Shown: in pieces, positions 1-7,108 of the stretch
Layout of the letters: each line of letters opens with the position of its first letter
How positions within the stretch are numbered: position 1 is the first letter of the stretch
Notes under the pieces: model-generated
What the model was told of the DNA's origin: nothing
What the model saw: only the letters and a program-made list of their open reading frames with translations
Database searches by the model: none
Program-made: the position numbers and the translations under genes
Source: Methylococcales bacterium
GTDB lineage: Bacteria > Pseudomonadota > Gammaproteobacteria > Methylococcales > UBA1147
Assembly: GCA_024958995.1 (NCBI GenBank)
Contig: JANXGZ010000140.1
Span: 1-13,516, forward strand
DNA length: 13,516 bases
Direction of reading: 5' to 3'

Positions 1-666
1 CCGGAAACCGCGTTGACCGAACCAAATGGTCTACTCGCGATCGGTGGATGCCTGTCACCCCGGCGCCTGATCAGTGCCTATCAACAGGGCATCTTTCCAT
101 GGTTCAATCCCGGCGACCCAATCTTCTGGTGGTCTCCAGATCCACGCCTGGTATTGAGTCCAGCCGAAATACACCTTTCCAGAAACCTTCAAAAAACCCT
201 TCGCAAGCAGGAATACAAGATTAGCTTTGACCAGGCATTCGAGGAAGTCATTTACGCCTGTGCCGCCCCCCGCAGGGGGAGTCCCGAGACCTGGATCACC
301 GAATCCATGATCGAGAGCTACTTGGCACTGCACGCACTCGGCCACGCTCATTCGGTCGAGGCCTGGTACGAGGGTCACCTAGCCGGGGGACTGTACGGCG
401 TGAGCATCGGACGGGTTTTCTTTGGCGAATCGATGTTTTATCGACGTAGCAACGCTTCAAAAGTTGCATTCGCCGTCCTAACCCAACACCTAAAGCGGTG
501 GAACTTCGCACTCATCGACTGCCAGATCCAAACCGAACATCTTCTTTCGCTGGGTGCAAAAGAGATTCCGCGCAAAGAATTCATCGACCAGATCGGGCGA
601 CATTGTCACAAGAACCCGGGATCTTTTGCCTGGAAAAATGAACCCCGGGAAACCAGTGATCCCTAA
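1..666 (+). CDS. aat: Leucyl/phenylalanyl-tRNA--protein transferase, 5'-partial
   Basis: Transfers Leu or Phe from aminoacyl-tRNA to proteins with N-terminal Arg or Lys, creating N-degrons for ClpS/ClpAP in the cytosol. The visible 221 codons carry the family blocks EPNGLLAIGG, GIFPWF, WWSPDPR, TWIT, LGHAHSVE, GGLYGV and GESMF, then the C-terminal IDCQ...LGAKEIPR region. The frame is open to the left edge, and the residues before EPNG (PETAL) match the usual lead-in to this block. The TTG at 13 is therefore internal, and the true start lies upstream by roughly 15-20 codons. Stop is TAA at 664-666. clpS and clpA lie just downstream on the other strand, which fits a shared N-degron role. In Pseudomonas the arginyl-transferase homologue bpt sits between aat and infA; it is absent here. 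Identity is near certain; only the start is unseen. Confidence 0.97.
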   Translation, partial: PETALTEPNGLLAIGGCLSPRRLISAYQQGIFPWFNPGDPIFWWSPDPRLVLSPAEIHLSRNLQKTLRKQEYKISFDQAFEEVIYACAAPRRGSPETWITESMIESYLALHALGHAHSVEAWYEGHLAGGLYGVSIGRVFFGESMFYRRSNASKVAFAVLTQHLKRWNFALIDCQIQTEHLLSLGAKEIPRKEFIDQIGRHCHKNPGSFAWKNEPRETSDP

Positions 667-722
667 CGTGAACCCGCGCGCAATTCGGCGCCACTCCCAC
701 TCGGACTAGCGCTCCATTGAGT

Positions 723-748
723 TGCTTGGCTAGCCGCTCAACCAAGCA
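723..748. other. Inverted repeat (hairpin) in the aat-infA spacer
   Basis: A perfect 7-base inverted repeat, TGCTTGG (723-729) and CCAAGCA (742-748), encloses a 12-base loop. A second palindrome, GGCTAGCC (728-735), overlaps the left arm. The right arm is followed only by TTTCCC, so this is at best a weak terminator for aat transcripts; it could also be a protein-binding site. The rest of 667-874 shows no coding signal on either strand. Function is inferred from position only. Confidence 0.35.
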
Positions 749-801
749 TTTCCCGCCGACGCCCATGTCTCACGAGGGTCAGAGAGAAACCTCATCATTT
801 G

Positions 802-829
802 ATGACAATCAGCGCTAATATGTTATTAT
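802..829 (+). promoter_or_regulatory. Predicted sigma70 promoter of infA
   Basis: The -35 is ATGACA (802-807, 5 of 6 matches to TTGACA). After a 16-base spacer comes the -10 TATTAT (824-829, 5 of 6), preceded by TGT at 821-823, an extended -10. Transcription would begin near 836, leaving a leader of about 39 bases before the infA ATG. The surrounding sequence is AT-rich compared with neighbouring genes. A strong separate promoter suits a highly expressed translation factor. This is a motif match only. Confidence 0.6.
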
Positions 830-874
830 TCGGTCGTTTAAAATCTGGTTTCCTAGAATTCAAGAATAAGAGAA

Positions 875-1093
875 ATGGCGAAAGAAGATCAAATCGAGAT
901 GGAAGGCAAGGTGATCGAAACTCTTCCCAACACCCTGTTTCGGGTCGAACTAGACAACGGGCATGTCGTGATCGCGCACATCTCCGGAAAAATGCGAAAG
1001 CATTATATTCGCATCCTGACCGGAGACCGAGTCAAGGTGGAAATGACGCCTTACGACCTAGACAAGGGGCGAATTACCTTCCGCATGCGCTAA
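875..1093 (+). CDS. infA: Translation initiation factor IF-1
   Basis: IF-1 binds the A site of the 30S subunit and assists IF-2 and IF-3 during initiation. The protein is exactly 72 residues, the usual bacterial length, and is a single S1-like OB fold throughout: MAKEDQIEMEG start, VIETLPNTLFRVEL, the HISGKMRKHYIRIL core and a GRITFRMR end. The ATG at 875 is preceded by a modest purine-rich ribosome binding site (AAGAATAAGAGAA). A predicted extended -10 promoter lies about 45 bases upstream. Its neighbours aat and clpA are the usual ones in gammaproteobacteria. The serine tRNA gene often found between infA and clpA is missing: the 43-base spacer is too short for one. Confidence 0.99.
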   Translation: MAKEDQIEMEGKVIETLPNTLFRVELDNGHVVIAHISGKMRKHYIRILTGDRVKVEMTPYDLDKGRITFRMR

Positions 1094-1136
1094 TCCAAAC
1101 CCGACAACAGACCGGCTAGGACTACCCCGTTCAGCC

Positions 1137-3398
1137 TTAACCGGGTAACGCAAGTTCCTTGCTCTCTATGGCAAAAGCAAGTTTGCCGTTTTTGACAGAA
1201 ATCCGGATCGTTCCGCCCCTCGAAAGTTTGCCGAACAGAAGTTCCTCCGCCAGCGGACGCTTGATCTGCTCTTGGATGACCCGCTTCATTGGCCGTGCAC
1301 CCATTAGCGGATCACAACCATGTTCTGCTAGCCAAGCCCTGGCATCGGGTGCGAGCAGCAACGACACATCTTTGTCCGCAAGCTGCGATTCCAGCTCGAA
1401 CACAAACTTGTCGACCACGTTGCCGATAATGTCAAAATCCAGCGGCTTGAACTGGATGATTGCATCGAGTCGATTGCGAAATTCCGGGGAAAAGATCTTG
1501 TCGATCACTTGCAGACTGTCGCTCGAGTGATCCTGTAGCGTAAAGCCAATCGAGGCCCGCGCACCTTCGCTTGCCCCGGCGTTGGTCGTCATCACCAGGA
1601 TGATGTTCCTGAAATCGGCCTTTCTGCCATTGTTGTCCGTCAGGGTTCCATGGTCCATGACCTGCAGAAGCAGGTTAAAGACGTCCGGATGAGCCTTTTC
1701 AATCTCATCCAGCAGCAGAACCGCATGGGGGTGCTTGTTGACTTCCTCGGTCATCAAGCCGCCCTGGTCGAAGCCAACGTAACCCGGGGGAGCACCAATC
1801 AGACGCGACACCGTATGCCGTTCCATGTACTCAGACATGTCGAACCGGATCAGGTCGATTCCCAGCACCTTGGCAAGCTGTCGGGTCACCTCTGTCTTGC
1901 CGACCCCGGTGGGGCCAGCCAACAGGAAAGCACCAATCGTACGAACCTCGTCACCCAGTCCCGCACGCGAAAGCTTGATGGCCGATGCCAACGCGGTAAT
2001 GGCTTGATCCTGTCCGAAAACCAGCATCTTCAGGTTCTTTTCCAGATCCTTGAGTTTTTCCTTGTCATCCGATGACACAGACTGCACAGGTACCCGTGCA
2101 ATCTTCGACACAATGCACTCGATCTCGGATACATCGATCAGCGTTTCCCGCTCCGCTTCCGGAAGCAGCCGCTGCCGGGCACCAGCTTCGTCAATCACGT
2201 CAATCGCCTTGTCAGGAAGGTAGCGGTCATTAATGTAGCGGTCCGAGAGTTCCGCCGCACTACGCAGCCCGCTGACCGAAAACTTGATCTCGTGATATTC
2301 TTCGAAGCGCGATTTCAATCCCTTCAGGATTTCGAAGGTCTCTTCGACCGACGGTTCGGGTATATCAATCTTCTGGAACCTGCGCGCCAGCGCATGGTCC
2401 TTCTCGAAGATTCCGCGATATTCGTTGTAGGTCGTCGAGCCGATGCAGCGCATGTCGCCCGATGCCAATACCGGCTTAATCAGGTTCGAGGCGTCCATGA
2501 CCCCGCCCGATGCCGACCCTGCACCAATAATGGTATGAATCTCGTCGATAAAGAGGATCGCATCTGGAAGATTCTTTAGTTCGCCGACCAAGGCCTTGAG
2601 GCGCTTCTCGAAATCGCCACGGTATTTAGTGCCAGCAACCAGTGCACCCAAGTCCAGTGCGTATATCACGCTGTTTTCAAGGACCTGTGGAATATCCTCC
2701 TCGACGATCTTCTTGGCTAGACCTTCTGCGATGGCGGTCTTGCCGACACCGGCCTCACCAACCAGCAACGGGTTGTTCTTTCGTCTCCTGCAAAGCACCT
2801 GTATGGTCCGCTCGATCTCGTCGTGGCGACCGATCAGGGGATCCACCAGTCCTCGACGAGCCCGTTCGTTCAGATTGGTCGCGTACTTCTCCAGAGGAGT
2901 CTCGGATCGCTTGGTTTCCGGTTCGTCCTCGGCCAGCCGCTTAACATCATCCGTGCTACCTTCCTCAACATTGGAAATACCGTGAGAAATGTAATTAACC
3001 GCGTCCAACCGGGTCATGTTCTGCTTGTTCAGCAGGTATACCGCGTGCGAATCCTGTTCGCTGAAAATTGCCACCACGACGTTTGCCCCGGTAACCTCTT
3101 TCTTGCCGGATGACTGAACATGGAAAACCGCACGCTGGAGGACTCGCTGGAAACCAAGCGTTGGCTGCGTTTCCCGATCTCCTCCTGCAGAAATCAGGGG
3201 AGTTGTCTGCTCCAGGAAATCGGCAAGTTCCTTTCGCAGGGCATCGATGTCACCGCCACAACCTTTGACCACATCAATCGCATCCAGGTTTTCAAGCATC
3301 GCCAGCAAAAGGTGCTCAACCGTGATGAATTCATGTTTTTGCGCATGAGCGTGCTTGAATGCAACATTCAGTGATTTTTCCAATTCTTTACTTAACAT
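1137..3398 (-). CDS. clpA: ATP-dependent Clp protease ATPase subunit ClpA
   Basis: Hexameric AAA+ unfoldase that feeds substrates to ClpP. At 753 residues it has the normal ClpA length. The order is: N domain about 1-145, where ClpS docks; first AAA+ module with Walker A GEAGVGKT (214-221) and Walker B ILFIDEI (281-287); second module with Walker A GPTGVGKT (495-502), pore loop GYVG (539-542) and Walker B LLLDE (561-565); then a ClpP-docking tripeptide IGF (617-619). It lacks the long coiled-coil middle domain of ClpB/ClpC, which supports ClpA. ATG at 3398 lies 8 bases after the clpS stop, so the two genes should be co-transcribed. The ribosome binding site is weak (TAGG), suggesting coupling to clpS. 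The N-end recognition partners clpS and aat are adjacent; clpP is not in the window. Confidence 0.99.
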   Translation of the reverse strand: MLSKELEKSLNVAFKHAHAQKHEFITVEHLLLAMLENLDAIDVVKGCGGDIDALRKELADFLEQTTPLISAGGDRETQPTLGFQRVLQRAVFHVQSSGKKEVTGANVVVAIFSEQDSHAVYLLNKQNMTRLDAVNYISHGISNVEEGSTDDVKRLAEDEPETKRSETPLEKYATNLNERARRGLVDPLIGRHDEIERTIQVLCRRRKNNPLLVGEAGVGKTAIAEGLAKKIVEEDIPQVLENSVIYALDLGALVAGTKYRGDFEKRLKALVGELKNLPDAILFIDEIHTIIGAGSASGGVMDASNLIKPVLASGDMRCIGSTTYNEYRGIFEKDHALARRFQKIDIPEPSVEETFEILKGLKSRFEEYHEIKFSVSGLRSAAELSDRYINDRYLPDKAIDVIDEAGARQRLLPEAERETLIDVSEIECIVSKIARVPVQSVSSDDKEKLKDLEKNLKMLVFGQDQAITALASAIKLSRAGLGDEVRTIGAFLLAGPTGVGKTEVTRQLAKVLGIDLIRFDMSEYMERHTVSRLIGAPPGYVGFDQGGLMTEEVNKHPHAVLLLDEIEKAHPDVFNLLLQVMDHGTLTDNNGRKADFRNIILVMTTNAGASEGARASIGFTLQDHSSDSLQVIDKIFSPEFRNRLDAIIQFKPLDFDIIGNVVDKFVFELESQLADKDVSLLLAPDARAWLAEHGCDPLMGARPMKRVIQEQIKRPLAEELLFGKLSRGGTIRISVKNGKLAFAIESKELALPG

Positions 3399-3406
3399 GA
3401 CTCAGC

Positions 3407-3730
3407 CTATGCTTCTTCAAACGAACATAAAAGAGGGTGCTGATGCGTTCTCGAATAATCGTTCACCAGTTCCACCTTGGTTTCGGCAACATCCCGCGTA
3501 AAAACACCGCAGACCCCTACCCCCCGAGTATGGACATGCAGCATCACCTGAGTCGCTTTTTCCTCGCTCATGGCGAAAAATCCCTTCAGGATCTCGACAA
3601 CGAATTCCATCGGAGTGAAATCATCGTTCAGCAACACCACCTTGAAAAGCGGTGGTCGGTCCAGTCGCGGCTTGCCCTCCTGAACGGCTATTTCGTCATC
3701 CCGTAGCGGGTTGTCGTCGTGTTGGGCCAT
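3407..3730 (-). CDS. clpS: ATP-dependent Clp protease adaptor ClpS
   Basis: Adaptor that binds N-terminal Leu, Phe, Trp or Tyr on substrates and hands them to the ClpA N domain. The chosen ATG at 3730 gives 107 residues, against about 106 in E. coli. The frame stays open to 3838, but the extra 36 residues do not resemble the family. The substrate pocket is intact: LLNDDFTPMEF (Asn-Asp-Asp, Thr and the Met gatekeeper) and the His of MLHVH. The C-terminal signature GVFTRDVAETK and ending HPLLCSFEEA are also typical. Residues 1-25 are polar and probably flexible, as expected for the tail that enters ClpA. No good ribosome binding site precedes the ATG, so the start carries some doubt. First gene of the clpS-clpA pair. 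Confidence 0.95.
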   Translation of the reverse strand: MAQHDDNPLRDDEIAVQEGKPRLDRPPLFKVVLLNDDFTPMEFVVEILKGFFAMSEEKATQVMLHVHTRGVGVCGVFTRDVAETKVELVNDYSRTHQHPLLCSFEEA

Positions 3731-3765
3731 CGGACTGGCTGGCGTAGTATCCGGCTTTTGCTTGA

Positions 3766-3791
3766 GAGCTAGTAAGATAGCTCCTATCTTA
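3766..3791. promoter_or_regulatory. Overlapping inverted repeats in the clpS leader / clpS-nudJ spacer
   Basis: TAAGATAG and CTATCTTA form a perfect 8-base inverted repeat around a 3-base centre (3773-3791). A second repeat, GAGCTA (3766-3771) and TAGCTC (3778-3783), reuses its left arm and centre, so the two structures cannot form together. They lie 36-61 bases upstream of the clpS ATG on the strand copied into clpS mRNA, and about 90-110 bases upstream of nudJ. This could be an RNA switch in the clpS leader or an operator for the divergent pair. I could not place a convincing promoter for either gene here: TTGACT at 3806-3811 and TAAAAT at 3850-3855 are isolated matches on the plus strand. 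Confidence 0.45.
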
Positions 3792-3878
3792 TCCAAACTC
3801 AATCCTTGACTGGACCAAATTTGGCTGCGCCATATCAAGGTAAATCGAGTAAAATTGCCCTTTTATCGGAAGAACTAC

Positions 3879-4346
3879 ATGATCTGGGCACCACATGTAA
3901 CTGTTGCGGCAATCGCCGAACGGGATAAGCGCTTTCTGATGGTTGAAGAAATGGTCGGTGGGTCGATTGTGATCAACCAACCGGCCGGCCATCTCGAGCC
4001 AGGGGAGAACCTCATCGATGCTATCCGAAGAGAATCCCTGGAAGAGACCGGCTGGATATTTGAGCCCAGCGCCCTGGTCGGTATTCATCTCTGGCAACAT
4101 TCGGAAACATCCGAAACCTTTCTTCGTATCAGCTTCACCGGGCATTGTACGGATCATGACCCGGACAGGGAACTGGACACCGGGATCATGAACGCCGGAT
4201 GGTTCTCCCGCGACGAACTGGTTCGTCGCAGTGCAGCACTCCGGAGCCCGCTGGTGTTAGAGGGGATCGACGACTACCTTGCCGGAATCCGGTATCCGTT
4301 GACACTTCTGAAATCCATGCTGCCTGCCCAACAACCCATCTCATGA
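3879..4346 (+). CDS. nudJ: Nudix hydrolase, NudJ-type phosphatase
   Basis: Nudix enzymes hydrolyse nucleoside polyphosphates and related pyrophosphates; E. coli NudJ acts on HMP-PP, a thiamine intermediate, and on (d)NTPs. The 155-residue protein has a full Nudix box at 37-59, G-x5-E-x7-RE-x2-EE-x-G, with Glu52, Glu55 and Glu56 as expected metal ligands. The start PHVTVA, QPAGHLE before the box, and the late LRSPLV and RYPL blocks resemble NudJ. The ATG at 3879 has GGAAGA five bases upstream; the frame also opens at TTG 3855, but that lacks a ribosome binding site. The stop overlaps the mnmA start by four bases (ATGA), matching the E. coli nudJ-mnmA order. The exact substrate is inferred from orthology. 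Confidence 0.85.
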   Translation: MIWAPHVTVAAIAERDKRFLMVEEMVGGSIVINQPAGHLEPGENLIDAIRRESLEETGWIFEPSALVGIHLWQHSETSETFLRISFTGHCTDHDPDRELDTGIMNAGWFSRDELVRRSAALRSPLVLEGIDDYLAGIRYPLTLLKSMLPAQQPIS

Positions 4347-5461
4347 GCAAACACGTGATTGTGGGCATGTCCGGCGGAGTGGATTCTGCGGTAACCGCCC
4401 TGAAACTGGTCAGCGAAGGGCACCGGGTGAGCGGCCTGTTCATGAAGAACTGGGAGGAAGACGACGACAACGGCCAATGTACCGCTGTCGAGGATCTGGC
4501 CGATGCTCAGCAGGTTTGCGAAACACTTGGAATCCCATTGAAAACAGTTAATTTCTCGGCCGAATACTGGGATTACGTATTCGAACACTTTCTCGAGGAA
4601 TACCGAGTCGGTCGCACACCCAACCCGGATATCCTGTGCAACAAACACATCAAGTTCAAGGCTTTCCTGGACTTCGCACTCGATCTTGGCGCCGACTGCA
4701 TCGCGACTGGCCATTACGCACGGATCAACAACTCGGAAAACGATTACCAGCTACTCAAAGGCCTGGACGGCAACAAGGACCAGAGCTACTTCCTTTACAC
4801 TCTCGGCCAGGATGCTCTGTCGAAATGCACGTTTCCTCTAGGTGACATGGAGAAACAGGAGGTTCGCCAGCTCGCAAGTCAGGCCGGTTTCAAAAATTAC
4901 AGGAAAAAGGACAGTACCGGAATCTGCTTCATTGGAGAACGGAAATTCAGAACCTTTCTGAACCGCTTTCTGCCATCGCAGCCTGGAAAAATCCGGACAC
5001 CCGATAACCAGGTTGTCGGCGAACATCACGGCCTGATGTACTACACCCTAGGCCAACGCCGCGGCCTTGGAATTGGGGGAGTACAGGGCACATCCGAGGA
5101 ACCCTGGTACGTGCTCGGGAAGGATCTCAAGAATAACGTGCTGATAACCGGCCAGGGACATCACCACCCAATGCTCTACAACAACAGCCTCGAAGCCATC
5201 CAGCTCGACTGGGTCTCCGGCGCAGCTCCCGAAACGGAATTCCGTTGCCAGGCAAAAATCCGTTACCGCCAGGCAGACCAGGAATGCCTTGTGCAAAGAA
5301 CCAAAAAAGACCGGTACCGGGTGATCTTCGACAGCCCACAGCGAGCCATTTCGCCAGGCCAGTCGATCGTTTTTTACCGTAGAGACTGTTGCCTCGGTGG
5401 TGGAGTCATCGATTCATTTTGCCGAATCGATACTGCGATATCTACCTCTGCAATGAACTGA
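4343..5461 (+). CDS. mnmA: tRNA-specific 2-thiouridylase MnmA
   Basis: Installs the 2-thio group on wobble uridine 34 of tRNA-Lys, -Glu and -Gln, using ATP and sulfur delivered by the IscS/Tus relay. At 372 residues it is of normal length. The PP-loop SGGVDSA is at 10-16. The two catalytic cysteines are Cys99 in NPDILCNK and Cys195 in TGICFIG, matching E. coli Cys102 and Cys199. ATGHYARI and the LGQRRGLGIGG block are also present. The ATG at 4343 overlaps the nudJ stop; no ribosome binding site precedes it, so translation is probably coupled to nudJ. The frame is open upstream to 4199, inside nudJ, but that extension is a frame shadow. In E. coli hflD follows; here purB comes directly after 71 bases. 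Confidence 0.98.
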   Translation: MSKHVIVGMSGGVDSAVTALKLVSEGHRVSGLFMKNWEEDDDNGQCTAVEDLADAQQVCETLGIPLKTVNFSAEYWDYVFEHFLEEYRVGRTPNPDILCNKHIKFKAFLDFALDLGADCIATGHYARINNSENDYQLLKGLDGNKDQSYFLYTLGQDALSKCTFPLGDMEKQEVRQLASQAGFKNYRKKDSTGICFIGERKFRTFLNRFLPSQPGKIRTPDNQVVGEHHGLMYYTLGQRRGLGIGGVQGTSEEPWYVLGKDLKNNVLITGQGHHHPMLYNNSLEAIQLDWVSGAAPETEFRCQAKIRYRQADQECLVQRTKKDRYRVIFDSPQRAISPGQSIVFYRRDCCLGGGVIDSFCRIDTAISTSAMN

Positions 5462-5532
5462 CAGACAGCAGCGCTTACACCCCCAGCTAACCCAAACCGT
5501 CAATAGCCAACCGAACTAGATAAGGAAACAAG

Positions 5533-6900
5533 ATGGCACATTCCGAACTGACCGCAATTTCACCGATTGATGGACGCTATGCAGGGAAGGTTTCTGACCT
5601 GCGACCGATCTTCAGTGAATACGGCTTGATCCGGTTTCGTACCGAAGTCGAAATTCGCTGGTTGCAGCATCTCTCGGAATGCCCGGAAATTGGCGAAATC
5701 CCGCGACTAAGTGCCGACGCACAGTCCCGGCTAAACACCCTTCTGAAAGGTTTTTCGCAAGCCGATGCCGAACGGGTCAAGGAAATCGAGAAAACAACCA
5801 ACCATGATGTCAAGGCTATCGAGTATTTTCTCAAGGAAAGAATCGCGAATTCGAAGGAACTTGCCAGAATCTCCGAATTCATCCATTTCAGCTGCACCTC
5901 GGAAGATATCAACAACCTTGCCTACGCGCTGATGCTCAAGCACGGGCGGGACGGTGTGATCCTCCCGGCACTTGATGGGTTGATCGAAAACATCAAGAAT
6001 CTGGCACTTGAATACGCGGGACAATCAATGCTCTCGAGGACACACGGCCAGTCGGCTTCTCCAACGACCATCGGGAAGGAACTGGCCAACGTCGCAGCGC
6101 GTCTAGAGTCACAAAGGAACCAGTTCGCGAGCATTACCATTCGCGGCAAGATGAACGGCGCAGTAGGTAACTACAATGCCCACCGGGTTGCCTATCCGGA
6201 GGTGAATTGGCCGGAACTGTCTGAAGAGTTCATCCGGACACTGGGTATCGAGTGCAACCCTTATACCATCCAGATCGAGCCGCATGACTACATGGCCGAA
6301 CTGTTTCACGCCCTCTCCAGGATCAACACGGTATTGATCGATCTCGACCGCGACCTTTGGTCGTACATTTCACTGGGCTACTTCAGGCAAAAAACGGTCG
6401 CCGGGGAAATCGGTTCATCAACAATGCCACACAAGGTCAACCCGATTGATTTCGAAAACTCGGAGGGCAACCTGGGAATCGCCAACGCCATACTTGCACA
6501 CCTATCAGCAAAACTGCCGATATCCCGATGGCAGCGTGATCTGACCGATTCCACGGTTCTGAGAAACATCGGCGTGGCCATGGCCCATACAACGATTGCT
6601 TTCCAAGCCACCATGAAAGGCTTATCTAGGCTTGAACTGAACCGAAGCCGGCTCGAGCAGGATCTTGAAAGCAATTGGGAAGTTCTGGCAGAACCGATTC
6701 AAACGGTTATGCGCCGATACGGAATAAAAAACCCTTACGAGAAACTCAAGGAACTGACGCGCGGGCAGGAAATCAGCGCCGAAACGCTGCAGTCGTTTAT
6801 CAAAACGCTCGATCTTCCGGCCGAAGCCAAACAGAAACTGCTGGCGCTGACCCCTAGTGATTACGTTGGTTATGCTCGAGAACTGGCGCAAAAGATTTGA
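5533..6900 (+). CDS. purB: Adenylosuccinate lyase
   Basis: Catalyses two purine synthesis steps, SAICAR to AICAR plus fumarate and adenylosuccinate to AMP plus fumarate, as a cytosolic homotetramer. The 455 residues match the long E. coli type (456) rather than the shorter Bacillus type. The start ELTAISPIDGRY is characteristic. His171 in SRTHGQSASPTT and Ser295 in the lyase signature GSSTMPHKVNP fall at the same numbers as the catalytic residues of the E. coli enzyme. The frame is intact to a TGA at 6898-6900. The ATG at 5533 has a good AAGGAA ribosome binding site about seven bases upstream. It may be read through from nudJ-mnmA; I saw no clear promoter in the 71-base spacer. Confidence 0.99.
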   Translation: MAHSELTAISPIDGRYAGKVSDLRPIFSEYGLIRFRTEVEIRWLQHLSECPEIGEIPRLSADAQSRLNTLLKGFSQADAERVKEIEKTTNHDVKAIEYFLKERIANSKELARISEFIHFSCTSEDINNLAYALMLKHGRDGVILPALDGLIENIKNLALEYAGQSMLSRTHGQSASPTTIGKELANVAARLESQRNQFASITIRGKMNGAVGNYNAHRVAYPEVNWPELSEEFIRTLGIECNPYTIQIEPHDYMAELFHALSRINTVLIDLDRDLWSYISLGYFRQKTVAGEIGSSTMPHKVNPIDFENSEGNLGIANAILAHLSAKLPISRWQRDLTDSTVLRNIGVAMAHTTIAFQATMKGLSRLELNRSRLEQDLESNWEVLAEPIQTVMRRYGIKNPYEKLKELTRGQEISAETLQSFIKTLDLPAEAKQKLLALTPSDYVGYARELAQKI

Positions 6901-6920
6901 ACCTTCGACCACTGTAATAA

Positions 6921-6942
6921 CCGTTAGGGAGTAACCTCTAAC
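6921..6942. other. Imperfect inverted repeat after purB
   Basis: GTTAG (6923-6927) pairs with CTAAC (6938-6942) around a 10-base loop, and the flanking CC/GG can extend the stem if one base is bulged. No T-run follows, so this is a poor match to an intrinsic terminator. It is the only notable structure in the 208-base spacer 6901-7108, where I see no gene, tRNA or convincing promoter. Confidence 0.25.
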
Positions 6943-7108
6943 CGGGTAACAAGCGGCAGACAGAAAAACGCGAGAACAAAGTGGTTGCTCGCCGATTACA
7001 TCTCCCGACAGGAGCCGGCTTGCGATTTGCTTGCAGGGCGTGGAATATAGCCTTGGACTCCGAACCGTCGCTCATCGGGAATCAACAGCCAGGGGAAATT
7101 GCGATCCA

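Noticed and set aside
581..766. Possible small minus-strand gene in the aat-infA spacer (61 residues)
   Set aside because: Nearly half of it is antisense to the end of aat, no ribosome binding site precedes the ATG, and the sequence is not recognisable.
667..874. tRNA-like segment in the aat-infA spacer
   Set aside because: GGTTCAC on the minus strand recalls a T loop, but there is no acceptor stem or anticodon arm at proper spacing.
1125..1145. Terminator between convergent infA and clpA
   Set aside because: CCCCGTT and AACCGGG pair with a central mismatch, overlap the clpA stop and have no T-run. Too weak to call.
4274..4714. 146-residue minus-strand open frame over nudJ and mnmA
   Set aside because: It lies antisense to two well-supported genes, and its sequence resembles no family I recognise.
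1138..6950. 12-base repeat TAACCGGGTAAC at 1138-1149 and 6939-6950
   Set aside because: A few 12-base matches are expected by chance in a window of this size, and the copies share no flanking sequence or context.
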